Assembly: GCA_015680685.1 (NCBI GenBank)
Contig: MNCI01007580.1
Location: forward strand, 791,314-855,313
Direction of reading: 5' to 3'
Length of the DNA: 64,000 bases
Source: Gnetum montanum
Taxonomy: Eukaryota > Streptophyta > Gnetopsida > Gnetales > Gnetaceae
A program made the translations under genes and the position numbers. Numbering within the stretch: the first letter of the stretch is position 1; each line of letters begins with the position of its first letter. The notes under the pieces are model-generated. The model saw nothing but the letters and a program-made list of their open reading frames with translations. It was not told the origin of the DNA and searched no databases. Below, one piece after another: positions 13,500 to 25,399 of the stretch.

Positions 13500-13900
13500 T
13501 ATATTGAAGAGAGTAGGTAGGCCTTTGCTAAAGAGAATGGAAAATGTTCCTTTTTTGTTTCAATAAAAAGGAACTAGAAATTTCATTATTAATGATCAGC
13601 AAGATAATGAAAATGAATGTAGTTGCATCTTTTAATGTTTTAGTTGATCATGTTACTTTGAGAATTCCTAATTATTTGGACATAATTAATAAACCAATGG
13701 ACTTTGACATTATATTTCATGAGTTAGAGATGGGAAAAAGATATAAGACTTCTAAAGATGTCTTTCATGATGTCTAGCTTATTTGGGAGAATTTTTTCAA
13801 GTATAATCCTAAAGATGATCCTATTTTAGATCTAATTAAAAGAGTAAAAGATTTTTGCAAAATATGGGACTATTGCTGGTTTGTTTTTTGAATCACAAAA
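13500..13900 (+). pseudogene. Bromodomain gene fragment
   Basis: A plus-strand frame from about 13,565 to 13,890 reads through most of a plant bromodomain. It has a helix-Z-like KELEISLLMISKIMKMNV, then VDHVTLRIPNYLDIINKPMD (matching the VDPVxLGIPDYFDIIxxPMD signature), the MD-F-I helix, YKTSKDVFHDV, a TAG, and LIWENFFKYNPKDD (matching xWxNCxxYNxxGD). Bromodomains bind acetyl-lysine on histones. The conserved acetyl-lysine-contacting Asn position falls at YNP. The start is ragged, one stop breaks the frame, and no neighbouring exons of a gene are seen. It is a captured or retroposed fragment. It resembles the plant group with an IWENCYKYN motif. Confidence 0.6.
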
Positions 13901-14129
13901 GAAAACATAAGAAAGGATTCAAAAACTAGTAATTATGAAACCCTGGAAGTGGCACACCATAGTGAAGAATTTGAGCTAAAGGGGGCTACCAATAGCACAC
14001 TACACCTTTTACCTCATAGCTCTCATTTCTAGGCTATTTGGAATCAGGGCACAGTGATTCTAACATAAAATTCCTCTACCAAATTTATAATTTCTACTAA
14101 GGAATAGATCATAAGACCTGCTTTAGCTA

Positions 14130-14500
14130 GGAATGTAGACATATTTGAAATGGTAAAAAATAATGAAGATGATTCTTTTGTCAATGGAAATCTCACATCC
14201 CCTAAAAACATTAGACTAGAACCCAATTACAACTCCTACATCAAGCTTTTGCAAGAGGCCATCAACAACAAATCTGTGGAAGAGGGGAGACAAATACACA
14301 TGCATCTCCTTGTATGGGTTTTTGAAATATGCGAGCAAGTATTTAATGAAATGCCTAAGTAGGAAGTAATTACTGGATCACCATGCTCATCAGATATGTG
14401 TAGGAAGTTTCTAAGTTGTTTCAACAGATGCATAGAGCCCATATGAATCCAAACCAATTCACATGCACCATGCCAAAAACTCAAGTGCAACCTCAATCAC
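14130..14500 (+). pseudogene. PPR (PLS-type) gene fragment
   Basis: The frame at about 14,150-14,362 contains SYIKLLQEAINNKSVEEGRQ followed by IHMHLL, the classic start of a plant PLS-PPR repeat. After an apparent deletion it continues with VFEICEQVFNEMPK and a stop. A second frame at about 14,400-14,465 reads LFQQMHRAHMNPNQFTCT, again a PPR hallmark. Such proteins edit or process organellar RNA. The fragment has a stop, a frameshift and an internal deletion and covers perhaps two repeats, so it is non-functional. Its wording resembles large gymnosperm PPR families, from memory. Confidence 0.7.
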
Positions 14501-15527
14501 ATGGTTGACTACCCTAAAGTCACTATAAAAAGGCTTTAAGTGTAGAATGAAAAGAAGGGGATTTTGGAAAGATTATAGGAAGAATATTGAAGATTGTAAA
14601 AGCATGGCTTGCTAAAGACATCAATTCAAATACTTTGTTTAATACTATGAGTTCATTTATTTCCATTTTGTTTAGTTGCTTAGCTAATAGTTTAGATAGT
14701 ATCATGCATGGCATTTAATTTTAAGATTTTTCTAATCACTCTTATACCTTTATTATTATGTAATATTAAGACTTCTATTAGGGCTTCCATAAAAGAGTTT
14801 CTATTGTTAAAAATCCTATTGGGAAATTTAATAGTAATGTCTTTATGAAATTTCCTGGTTTTGAGCTTAGAGGATCTAGAAAATCTTTGATATTTTGATA
14901 TGATTGAAATAGTTTCATTTGTTTTAAAGTTGATTTCCTGGGTGTTTCAATCTTGAGATTGTCAAATTTTTCTAAAAGCTTTGTTGTTTGCAATTCTTAA
15001 CAACTATTAACTAGCTAAAATAGAAGCTTTTACTTGGTAGTTTACAAAGCATTTTTGGTAGTTTAATGAGATTGCCTTTATAGAATTGCTTATTGAGCTC
15101 AAAAGGGTTTAGACAAATCATAGTAGTAGATTGAATTGGAATAGCTTTATTGCAAAGTGTTTCCACATGTCAATTTATCTTGTTTACATGTTTGAGATTC
15201 TACACAAATCTGCCTTCTTTGCTTTTCTCTTCTAAATCCATGGAATCTGCCTTCTTGTGGAATTTTCTCTCTCAGGGAAATTAGGAGTAGAGTGGTAGAA
15301 TTGTGCTCAAATATTTTTGTGAAATTTTATTTATTACAAGTAATGTATTATAAGGACTATATAGACTAGGTGACTTAACAAAATAGGAATCTTCAACAAC
15401 TCACACTATTGGACAAAGTTAGCTAAATTTATTTTATGATAGCCAATTACAGTTTTATACACAATCCAACCATTTCAACATTCACAATAGCAAACACATA
15501 GTTACATTTAGTTTGTTTCATAACTAC
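14501..15527. other. Intergenic sequence, nothing recognised
   Basis: Only short chance ORFs are present. Its right end abuts the truncated LTR of element A, so the junction at about 15,528 is a deletion or recombination breakpoint. Confidence 0.45.
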
Positions 15528-16176
15528 TAAGCATCTGGTCCCACTTTCCATACACATCTTGAATCCACGTATTCACTATTGGGATACCAAGTGCTACACT
15601 ATTGGGCACACCAAGCAATAACACTACTGGGATTACTAAGTGAATATGTGTTTACGCTTAAAGCGGTCATGCTTATGTACTTAATCTATTTAGCCTAATT
15701 GATTAAAGTCTAATTTAGCTTAATTTAGTTTAATTGATTAAATATTTAATAAAAATAATGAATGCATAAATAAAACATTTAAGCTATCCATAATGTTGCA
15801 AGGTTTATCAAGAAGCTCGTCTTTATTACCATACACACTAGTGTGGTTTAGGTACAACAATGATAGAATAAAGATCCATACACTTAATGACTCCTACTGT
15901 AGGCACTTGGAAAAATAATTTTAACTTTTAAATAGACAAACTGCATGAGCTCTGCTACTATTATGACTTGAATTTCCATAAACATAGTTGGGAGCTCATA
16001 TTTATAGTTTTTTCTATAGTATTGCGTCGATGGTGCCCTGTCAATGTAGCAAACACTACATCGACATGGCCCCGTTAATAGAGCAACACCATGTAAATGG
16101 AGCCCCATTGACGGGGATTCCATTGACAAAGTTGCATCAATGGGGACCCATCAATGTGATACTTTGATGCTCATAA
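15528..16176 (-). mobile_element. Element A 3' LTR, truncated
   Basis: It aligns with 28,120-28,764: CACTACTGGGATTAC, the AATAAAAATAATGAATGCAT run, and the TATA box TATAAATA on the minus strand at 15,999-16,006. The U3 start is degraded (TTATGA for TGATGA). The U5 end is missing: leftward of AAGCATCTGG the similarity to the 5' LTR stops. Confidence 0.8.
16020..16165. repeat. U3 cassette of element A 3' LTR
   Basis: Alternating GTCAATG/CATTGAC and GGGGCCATGTCGATG-type units (GTCAATGGGGC, CCCCATTGATG) occur about seven times just upstream of the TATA box. A diverged version of the same cassette lies in the LTRs at 28,605-28,760 and 30,690-30,815. Confidence 0.7.
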
Positions 16177-16190
16177 TATTCCCATGATTA
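16177..16190 (-). other. Degraded polypurine tract, element A
   Basis: The minus strand reads TAATCATGGGAATA immediately before the LTR start. The plus-strand copy at 30,671-30,679 reads GCGGGGGTA in the same place. This tract normally primes plus-strand DNA synthesis. Confidence 0.6.
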
Positions 16191-16389
16191 AATGAAAACT
16201 TATGCTTGAGTTCTTTTACAAAATTGGGAAGGTATGGGATTATCAACTAATTCTTAACAAAACAAAACAAATTGAATTGACAAAACTAAGTGCTTAAGTG
16301 TATAGATTAACACATTACAAAATTATGGTGTTCATGACACAAAATTGAACACAATGACATGACTACATAAAAAAGAATTGGGCAACACT

Positions 16390-19354
16390 TCCTTTGATGG
16401 CATGAAGGTAGTGGAGAAGATCAAATAGTCCTAGGCAGTGATGGCTCCTAAGGTTTTGAAGGACTTTTGTTGGCTTTAGGCATGTGTGGTAGCTGAGATA
16501 GCTACAGTTGTCCTACAGTGGCTACAACCATTAATGGAAGGCAAAAGGCATCTAGTAATGCCTTCATCTTCTCCTCCTTACTCTAGGGGATCATTCATAG
16601 TCCACACAACATCACCAATGTGGGCTAGAATGGGAACATTCCATAGACATGGCATTATTGGGAACATCTCCTTCATATTGACAAACCAGGTAGTGAACTA
16701 TTTGCATTTGATGTCAAACATCCTAACTACATTATGTAGCTCATTGTAGTCATTCATCCTTTTGGCTAGGTTCTTGGCAGTTGATTGTTTGACTAGTGAA
16801 TCATGCCTTGAGAACTTCTAGTTTATTGTTAGCCACTGCAAGCTTGTCCTTGGTGTCCTTGTGGTACTTGAACTTAGCCTCATACAACAAGTACAAGCTA
16901 GCCACCTATTTTTCAAGCTCTAACTATAGTTGTTCAATAGTTAACATGGCTAGGTTTGTAGAACATAGATTGGCAAGCTTCATATATTTATTCATCTCCT
17001 TGATTTGCAACTCCTTTATGAAAATTTTTACCTTATTGTAGGCATCTATCCCATCAACGATGGGTTGCCAAACTTCTTTACCTTGTTGGATTTGTTGGGG
17101 GGCTTCATTTGCTTTTGCCTTTGCCAATGTATTTTTCATTTACCTCCTTTTGTAGACTANGTTGTTGGGGGGCTTCATTTGCTTTTGCCTTTGCCAATGT
17201 ATTTTTCATTTACCTCCTTTTGTAGACTAACCTATTCTTTGTAATGATCTTTGACTTTCTAAAATTTGAGAGCTTTAGATTTCTAGGTAGCTACCTCGAT
17301 TGTAGCTTTCTGGCAAAGGGAATGCACCTCTTCCATGGAGAGATTTCTATTCTCTAGTACCTATCTCCTCAATTCTACACTTTCTTTGATCAATTGCTCC
17401 TACAGTTAATGGATGAAGTTAGTTAATTGTTGCTTGTGTGCATCAAAATTTCATAGGCAATGGTTCTATGTCATTAGTTGGAAGTTCTCTTGGCAGGTCT
17501 AATCCAAGGCCTTCTGAATCTTGTGCTGAGTGGTCTCTACTAAGGATCTATAGAACACCACCATTTCTATTGCACCCTCAACCCCTTTCAATTTGGTTTG
17601 AAGCTGTTGCATAGCTTCATCTCTTGTAAGTGTTGGGTTCAAGAATGTGGGATTAGCAATCTGGGCTTTTAGTTTGACAACTTTCATACCCAAGCATTTT
17701 TTTTTCTCCATGGCTATTTCAAGTTATCCTTCTAATATGATGTCATTGCCCCTTGGCTCCAATAGCTTTGACTGGGTTGCAGTAATGTTATCAGGAAGGT
17801 CAAAGACATCCAGAAGTAGTTGTGCAATTCCTACCATTTGGTCCAGTAGTTCTTTGTGCTATGCTATGTCTATTCTACTGCTTGTGATTCATGTGGATGT
17901 CTACACATATTTGAGTGTAATGATATCTAGTGTAAATGCTATAGGTTCATTGAGAGTGTCAGTAATATAATGAGCAACCACTTCTGCTATGGTATCCTAC
18001 CCTTGGTGTTACATCACCAATACAATTGCCCCTTCACCCTCCTCCAAGCACACTGAGAAGGTCGCATTATTTCTAGAGATTTTTGGGAGTGACTATTATT
18101 CTACAAGAGATATTGTGACCTTCTAGCACTTAGGTTTGACCTTGCGGATAGTTGCATTCTTTGACCTGAGAAAATGGATCCACCTCCACCCATCAAATTG
18201 ATTGTCGAGGCCACTGCATTTAGGTGATTCATTGCTAGTCTGTAGATAGATGGATCCTTGCCACTCATGCCTACTCATTACTCTTTTTCTCTTAAGAGCT
18301 ATTCTTTATATTCTCATAACCATTGGATGGTTGCAACAATGTTTGACATAGTTGTTTGAGTGGCAGGTGGGGGTGGTGGTCATTGCTTCTCTTCATGGAT
18401 AGTCATTCCAGGCATCTTATCTTTCATCATTTTTGCCTAGTTGGCAATTAGAACTTGCTTGACATTGTCATTACTATAATAAACTATCCCTCACCTTCGA
18501 CAAAGTTTCCTGATGAGGCATGGGAAAGAGAGTGCCTTCCTTCCACATTCATTTTCTTTAAATTTCTTCTCCATCTCTAGATAGATTAGCTATGGAAGGT
18601 TGATCAGGAATCTCCCACTCATAGTGGTGCATGCTTAGGTAGAGAAGGAAATGATTTTTCTTGGCCTTACAATGGGATTAAGGTGGAAAACTACAATATT
18701 GTAATAAATCCTCTTTGTTGATGTGAGCACATCAAATTCCTTGTGATTGATGCCATAGCACCATTGCATCCATGCTTTCTTAATACAAGGATCCACCTAC
18801 ATTGGGATCTTAGTAAGATTTTCCTCTATTTCAGGTAACCCAAGCACTGCAACAATGGCTTACATTGAGTAGGACACTGGTATGTCCTTGATTTTCACTA
18901 TTGATCTAGGTTACTTGTTATTCTAGAATAGGAATGTCTCTCCCATGTACCACTCCCCAGTGGAAGTGATGATTGGCCACATGGGAGAGGCCTTTAGTTG
19001 GTCTTGCACTTCTCTTGGTGCATGCTCTAGGAAAGGGCAAAAATTTAACTCTTGGAGCATCAATTTTTGGACCTCCCTTAATTTGATTTGATTTAGGTAG
19101 ACCTCTATTAAGGTTGCCTCAAGATTTTTTGGTTGTGCTAGTGCATCATCCTGATGGGAATGTTCTAGTATTGCTATTGCTAGTTCTAGAATTTGTCTAA
19201 TAGATTCCACTTCTGCCTCTTCCCTAAGAGGACCTATGGCATGGGTTGCAAGTGGTTCTTCTTGGGGCTATTCTTAGCCCCTTCCTGTTATAGGTTGTTT
19301 CTCCCTTTTTTGGGATGGTCTTGCTTCCTGCATGTGCTTTCCTTTTGGTGCCAT
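16390..19354 (-). pseudogene. Element A 3' ORF (plant transposon-type domain plus coiled coil)
   Basis: The start ATG is at 19,354, reading MAPKGKH. About 100 codons in, a frame (18,923-19,210 and onward to about 18,450) shows PREVQDQLKASPMWPI and then CGRKALSFPCLIRKLCRR. The last matches the FPSLITxLCRRAGV end of the putative plant transposon protein domain (PF20167 as I recall), which is common in 3' ORFs of gypsy elements. From about 18,000 to 16,800 the frame is rich in Leu/Lys/Glu/Gln heptads, suggesting a coiled coil. The tail matches 30,200-30,440. At roughly 980 codons it is long. Many TAG/TAA/TGA stops kill it. I see no signal peptide or membrane segment, so env-like is not supported. 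Function unknown. Confidence 0.55.
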
Positions 19355-19658
19355 CTACAATCACAACACATCCATATATTGGTAAATATAATGTGTAACT
19401 TTAGATTTTTGAATATCTTTTCTCGTTAGTTTGTTACACTTTGGCTAAGGTTGGACCATGCTAGATTGATTATTTAATTAATTAATTAATTATTATTTAT
19501 TATAAATGTCACATGAGCTTGTTGGAAAGGCTTAACTCTTGTAATTTAGTCTTTGATAGTTGATTTTTTTAGTTAAACCTTTGTGGGAGTTAGAAATTTT
19601 TTTGAAAAATTTGCTATAAAAAATGGCCCATTTGTGTCTCCCATCACGAAGAACTTAC
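19355..19658 (-). promoter_or_regulatory. Candidate 5'-UTR intron before the 3' ORF
   Basis: The minus strand has AAAG|GTAAGTTC at 19,658, a consensus plant donor. TTGTGATTGTAG ends at 19,355, directly followed by the ATG of the 3' ORF. The intron would be 304 bp and AT-rich, as plant introns are. Element C has a matching acceptor context (GTGTGATTGTAG|ATGGC) at 36,641-36,655. No transcript evidence exists here. Confidence 0.45.
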
Positions 19659-19804
19659 CTTTGGTAGCTACAAGGTCAAAGAATAGAGTGATTTGGATAA
19701 ATGGTTTGTAAGTTATGGGCTTTGGAAGCTTTTGGGCTTGAAAATTTGAAAAACTCCATTAGCATTTATGAGAAAATGTAAAATTTTCCAAGTGGGATTG
19801 CACC

Positions 19805-19885
19805 TATTTATACTATTTCTCCTTTACATCAACAGGGCCTCGTATATGGATCTACGTTATTAATGAGGCCCCATATACGAGGCCC
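19805..19885 (-). promoter_or_regulatory. Internal TATA box plus 15-bp perfect inverted repeat
   Basis: A minus-strand TATAAATA lies at 19,805-19,812. Just upstream of it on that strand, the arms GGGCCTCGTATATGG (19,835-19,849) and CCATATACGAGGCCC (19,871-19,885) form a perfect 15-bp inverted repeat with a 21-bp loop. This copies the layout of the LTR U3 cassettes, but inside the element, about 450 bp before the 3' ORF. It may be an internal promoter or a relic of an inserted LTR. Confidence 0.5.
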
Positions 19886-21719
19886 ATCTGCAAGAATTTT
19901 TAAATGTGAATGTCTCAAAAAAAATATAAGGAATTTTTCAATGACATTGGGGTCCATGAAATCCTAGAAAAGCCAAAAATATGATAAAATCATTGAAGAT
20001 GGTCTTTGAAAGCTCAAAAATTGAAATTTTTGATGGAGAATGTATTTAATGAACAAAATATGTAAAAGAGCACATGGGTTGATGTGGAAGATGGATGTAT
20101 GAAAGACTCTAGTTACAAGAATGCCTAAGGATAAGGTGCTTAACAAACTTAACCAAGGTATATGCAAGTGGATCCTTTCCATAGCAGGCACATGCCCTTT
20201 TTGCCCTTGTATAACTTCAACTTAAGGAGTCTGTGGATCCTAGAGGTGACTAATGGTTGATGAAAGTTAAGGATCAAAACCTGCAAGATTCTACCTAAGA
20301 ATTCAAATATGTTAGACGAAGAGATGGAATCAAGAACATGGATACTAGTAGTGAGGTGAGTTATGGACATCATAAATGGATGATGCAGAAGGTGGAATGG
20401 AATTCCAACTAAGGTCATAAGAAGTCCCTTATGGAGTTTATGTTTAAAATGACATGAAAGCTCCATCCTTAGTCCAGACTGAAACCAAACTCTTTCAGTG
20501 ACTTTGCATCACCACTCCATGACCAATCCATCCCATTGAGACACAAGAGTTCTTCCATAAAACAACCATCATTCCATAAAGAGAAGAAAAGAGAAGTAGG
20601 AAGTGAGAGAGGGCCTTAGTTAAAGGGGACCTTCAGGCATGGGTACATGTCTTCCTAGTTCCATAACCAATGCCTATAGCTTGATTATTTTTTTGAGTGT
20701 GCTTTGAATTCCCATAATGTTTGTTTCTATTTTTTAATATTTTATTTTTGTTTTTTTCTTTTTAGATGACAACCACACCATGTAAAGACTTTATTTAACT
20801 TCCTATTAGTGGTTGGAATGGAATGGTAAGAAGTCCATGAAAATACTTAAGCACTCCAGTAAGTAGAAGAGTACGAAGAGTATTAAGTCCCCTTGAAGTC
20901 ACACCCTATTCAAACCTTTGAATCCTTTCCAATTTCAAAAAGTACCAAGGTCATAAATTTATTAAAATTTGATTTAATGAAAGGGACATTAAACTTCCAA
21001 AACAAGGAAAACCATAGAGTTTGTGGATGGGTGGATGTCATGGACTCGCTTCCTATTCCATGAAAAAGAAACCATGACTAAGTCATTGGTACAAAAATTC
21101 AAAAATAGAAACCAGACATTAGCAAACCAAACATTAAGCACAAACCACCATTAGTAGCAACCCTTGCACCATTGTCTCTTGTTTGCAATAAAGCACTTTT
21201 ATTAGCTAAAATTTGAAATCACACTCAAACAAAACAAAGTGAAATATGTAAGAAATTGTAAAATATCCAATAAAGATTCAAATGTATTAATGGTGGTGTA
21301 AAACAAAAAATGGTGTAAAAATAGAAAAAATTTTGAAAATCAAAAAGTTGTAAAATAAGTAACTTACAAAAGCAAAAAACATGGAAAATAAAAAATAGAA
21401 AAACCAAGGAGATATATGGATGATTTAGCATGGATGGCCATCTTCCCCATGACTAAGTTGGAAGGAGGAGACTTGACAAATTAATGTGGTTGTCCATCCG
21501 TTAAGGTATTTGTTGCATTGTCTTACTTGGGCTCATGAAAAAGTTTACTTGTTGGATGTTGATTAACTACCATTTATTTCAACTCTTAGGTTTGTATATG
21601 GTCATGGACCCAAAAGGAAAGGTTTCAAAAATTATATAAGATCCCTTCCACAGCGTTTCAAACTTTGTTTTCTAAGGTACGTGTGTGGGGTTCCAATAGA
21701 AAACCTTATCTCCATGTTG
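19886..21719 (-). other. Element A spacer between integrase and 3' ORF
   Basis: Non-coding. It holds the conserved module at 20,613-20,654 (minus strand GACATGTACCCATGCCTGAA, then GGTCCCCTTTAACTAAGGCC), which is also present at 35,775-35,800 and 58,756-58,800. It also holds a second shared block at about 20,170-20,235 (minus: AAGTTGAAGTTATACAAGGG ... GGATCCACTTG), matching 36,273-36,335 of element C. Confidence 0.6.
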
Positions 21720-22750
21720 AGATTTTACTTTTCATATTCTTAGGTTAGGTCATTGCTTGTTGAATGCCTTGTGCACTTCATTCAAAGATAGGGCCACCAA
21801 TTGGTTTTCATCTAGCACATTGAAGTTGATCAGTCTTTCTTTTTGGGCTAGAATTAGGTCAAGATTTAGGTCGTAGGCTATTGAGAATGTACAGAGATCA
21901 AATTGAATCAGGAGCATTGGAAGTTTTTCATACACTAAATCATAGGGAGAGTAGCCAATAGGAAGTTTCCAGGTTGAGAGGTAGGCCCATAGGGCATTGT
22001 TGAGTTTTTTGCTCTAATCTTACCTATATTTGCTTATGGTCCTTGTTAGGATCTTTATAATCTCCTTATTGGTTACCTCTACTTGATCATTGGCTTGGGG
22101 ATGATAAGGTGTTGTTAATTTATGTTCAACCCCCAAGAGTTGCATAAGTTTTCAAAAAATGGCACCTATAAAATGAGTTTCATTGTTAGAAATTAGGACA
22201 CATGGCACCCCAAACCTATTTACAACATGTTGTTGTATAAATCTAGCAGCAATGGATGATGTACAATCAATGACAAATACTACTTCTGCCCATTTGATGT
22301 AGTAGTTATTACTATGATGATATATGGTTTTCCATTGGACATAGGTGTGATGGGACTCATGAAGTCAATGCCCCATATGTTAAAGGGTTATAGTGTTTGA
22401 ATCCACTATCGAGGACCCTCCATGCATGCGATCATCCCACCATCTTGTTGACAGCGTTCACAAGATTAGATAGATTCATGGATGCCCATGAAGATTATAG
22501 GCCAATAGTATCCTATAGTTAGGATTTTTATGGCCATGCATCTTCCTACATAGTGGCCTCTACAAGGGACTTTGTGAGCATCCTAGAGAATGTGTCGTTG
22601 ATCTGCATTAGGGACACACCAACAAACTAGGCCATCAGTGCATACCTTGTAAATGTGTCTATTGATTCCCATGAAGTACTTTGCCCAATGAAGAAATTGT
22701 TGTTTCTTCTTGAAGTCTAGACCTTGTGGCATCTCTTGAGTGAGAAGGTA
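21720..22750 (-). pseudogene. int: Element A integrase remnant
   Basis: It follows RNase H on the minus strand and aligns with element B integrase (56,918-58,015). WGIDFM keeps the first catalytic Asp. The second site reads ISNNETHF where element B has ISDNGTHF, so the catalytic Asp is now Asn (a G-to-A change). The Glu region is present (VEVTNKEI). The C-terminal part with DLNLDLILAQKERL (21,750-21,935) stays open. Integrase inserts element DNA into the genome. Multiple frameshifts and stops make this copy inactive. Confidence 0.75.
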
Positions 22751-22879
22751 AGTAAGGATGTCATCATACCATATTGTTTCTATGGGAACTTAGTCATTTA
22801 TCGCTCCTATAAAGAGAAGTTCATCTAGAAAGTGATCAAAGAGTGGACTCTCCTCTTCTTTCTTATCGCATCTTAACCA

Positions 22880-23359
22880 AGAGAGGTGATCAACGACCAC
22901 ATTGTCATATCCTTTCTAGTCTACCATTGTGAGATTAAATTCCTACAAGATCATGAGTCATCATATGATACAAGGGCTTATCATTAGCTTGTTCATTAGG
23001 AAGAAGATGGCATTGTGGTCTATGTGCAAAAAAACTTTGTAGCCAACCACATAGTGCTTGAAATTTTTGAGAGCATACACCATTATCATTAATTCTTTCT
23101 CAGTTGTGGTGTAATTCAATTGTACATCCACAATGCTTTGGCTTGCAGAGTGGATGTAACATGGATGTTTCTTATTGTCCAATTGCATAAGCATAACTCC
23201 TAAGGAATAATTAGATGCATTTATCATTATATAAAATGGTTTGGACCAGTTTGGTGCCCTTAGAATTGGAGTTTCTACAAGTTTGTCTTTTAATTGTTGG
23301 AATGCATGTTCACATTCCTTGGTCCAAATGAACAAAGCATCTTTCTTCATAAGCTTGAT
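22880..23359 (-). pseudogene. Element A RNase H remnant
   Basis: It aligns residue by residue with element B: KLVETPILRAPNWSKPFYIM, then NASNYSLG, NYTTTEKELM and HIDHNAIFFL. The first catalytic Asp of the family (DASNY) is Asn here through GAT to AAT. The open stretch is 22,961-23,350, continuing in frame from RT. RNase H removes the RNA strand during reverse transcription. Confidence 0.8.
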
Positions 23360-24300
23360 CGATGGCTTTGTAATCTTAGAGAAATTCTCTATGAATCGTC
23401 GGTAGTAGCTAGTATATCCAAGGAATGATCGAACATCTTTAACTATCTTTGGTTAACATGTGATTCCTTGGATGACCCTTATTTTTTCTAGGTCTAGCTC
23501 AATCCATACCTAAGTAATTCTGTGGCCCATTACTATGCCTTCTTGGACCATTAAATAGATTTTCTTCCAATTGAGCCTAAGGTTTGTTTTGAGACATCTT
23601 TTTAGAACCTGCTCAAGGTGGTCCAGGGCTTGCTCAAATGTATCTCCATAGGTAGAGAAGTCATCCATAAAGACTTCTACCCTGCTACCAATTTTCTATT
23701 GGAAAATACTAAGGACTAGGCGTTGAAGTGTTGTAGGGGCATTGCATAGACCAAATGGCATCTTACAATATGCAAAAGTCCCCCAAGAATTCATGAATGT
23801 TGTCTTGGCCTGATCATCTAGCAAATTTTAGATTTGATTATAGCCACTATAAACATCTAAAAAGCTATAATAGCAATGCTCAAAGATAGTGTCCAATACT
23901 TGGTCCACATATGGCAATGTAAAATTATCTTTAAATGTTTCCATGTTCAATAGCTTGAAGTCAATGCAAACTTGCTAGTTGCCATCTTTCTTTGGTACAA
24001 TTATGAGTGCACTAGCCCACTCACTATCTACGATGGGATAGATGAACCCTGCCTTGAGGATTTTTTCAATTTCCTCCTTAATAATCTGCTTCAACTTGGG
24101 ATTCAACCACCTTTGTGGTTGCCTTCTTGGCTTCATAGTTGGGACAATGTAGATGCGATGCTAGCATATACTTGGATCAATTCCTATCAGTTCGGGATAT
24201 GACCAAGCAATAGCTTATCTTTTTGTTTAGGAGCAAGATTTTCATTGATTATGACTAGCTTGCTATTTTTTAAAAATGTGTACTCCATGCCAACCAATAG
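23360..24300 (-). pseudogene. Element A reverse transcriptase remnant
   Basis: One minus-strand frame runs through RT with about five stops. In order it shows the EEIEKILKAGFIYPI entry, VPKKDGN, VCIDFKLLNMETFKDNF, LDVYSGYNQI, MPFGLCNAPTT, the catalytic VFMDDFSTYG (Met-Asp-Asp at 23,668-23,660), NLRLNWKK, GHRIT and RSFLGYTSYYRRFI. FMDD with STYG is typical of Athila-type elements. The stops mostly replace expected Gln or Trp codons. It copies element RNA into DNA; this copy cannot be translated through. Confidence 0.85.
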
Positions 24301-24321
24301 AGTGTTTAATTCTAGGGGCTC

Positions 24322-25130
24322 TTACTTGAAATTATTAAGGATTTCCAACTCTCCCCAATAGGTGTCATCATCTTTAGCATCAGAGAGTTGGTGATGAACT
24401 TGCTTCAGTTCATCCATACCTTCAACATAGGCACATGTTAGGCTCTCAGTAGATTCCATGCATAATGTGCTACTATCAAAGTTAGCTATCATCCATTCGG
24501 TGCCCTCTTGTTTTGTGGCTGCTACGCACAAATACCTTTGGATATCTATTTCTTGTACACACTGATTACATGCTATAATGAATGTACTATTGATGGACTA
24601 GATCTTTTTCACATAATTGCACCTATTATCATTGTACATGATGCATGGAACACACTTCTTCTCCAACCTTTCAAATTCACTTTCCTTGGAGATTTCCAAG
24701 GAAAGGTCCCTTATGCTCATTTATGCATCTACTGTGCTTACCATATCCTTTCCATAATGATGGGAAAGTCACCTTTGCAAATTTTTTACCTTGATCACTA
24801 GAAAATTGGCAAGATAGGACCACCCATAAATTGTGATCATAATTTCCTCCACTAATTCCAAAGGACCAAAGATTAACTGATTTTCCAATTCTAAATGAAT
24901 GTTGCTCCTCTTAAGAGAAGATAGGTTCTAGGCCTTATACATGTCATGGTAGATGAAATTGACATCGGAACCAGAATCAAGAAGGGCCTTGCATGGCTAA
25001 CGTTCATTGATCTGTAAGTAAATGAGTGGACTTTCCAAGTTAGCTATTTTCATAGGAAGATTGCAAGCCTTGATCCAATCAAAAACAACATGAGTTAACA
25101 TCACAATGTGGATTCGAGGTGGCATTTGGT
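24322..25130 (-). pseudogene. Element A protease and PR-RT linker
   Basis: A retropepsin motif ALLDSGSDVNF occurs at about 25,000-24,960, within CKALL...YHDMYKA. The same place in element B reads ALLDLGSCVNL. Retropepsin cuts the Gag-Pol polyprotein. Downstream, an open linker (24,322-24,531) with VAATKQEGTEWMIAN is shared with element B (VATTRQEDTQWLIAN at about 55,145). One TAG separates protease from linker. Confidence 0.7.
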
Positions 25131-25399
25131 TTGAAGGACACTTGAATGTGTTTGATGTAGAGGATTAGGATGTTAGAGATATAGGATGACCAGCTACATT
25201 AGGTTGTTATGGTTTGGAAGGACTATTGGGTTATAAAAAGGGTCATTTCCTGGATCGATTATTTGAACCACTTCGCTAGAAAGCTAGTTGTGAATGTACA
25301 ACCCTCGTAGCATTTTGTGGCTATGGCTATGTAGGAATTTTTTCCTGCATGGATGGAACAAGAGGTAACTAGGTTGAGGATGAAGGGATGTCTACAAAA

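Noticed and set aside
16390-19354. Calling the element A 3' ORF an envelope gene
   Set aside because: No signal peptide, membrane segment or glycoprotein features could be seen. The visible similarity is to a plant transposon-type domain plus coiled coil.
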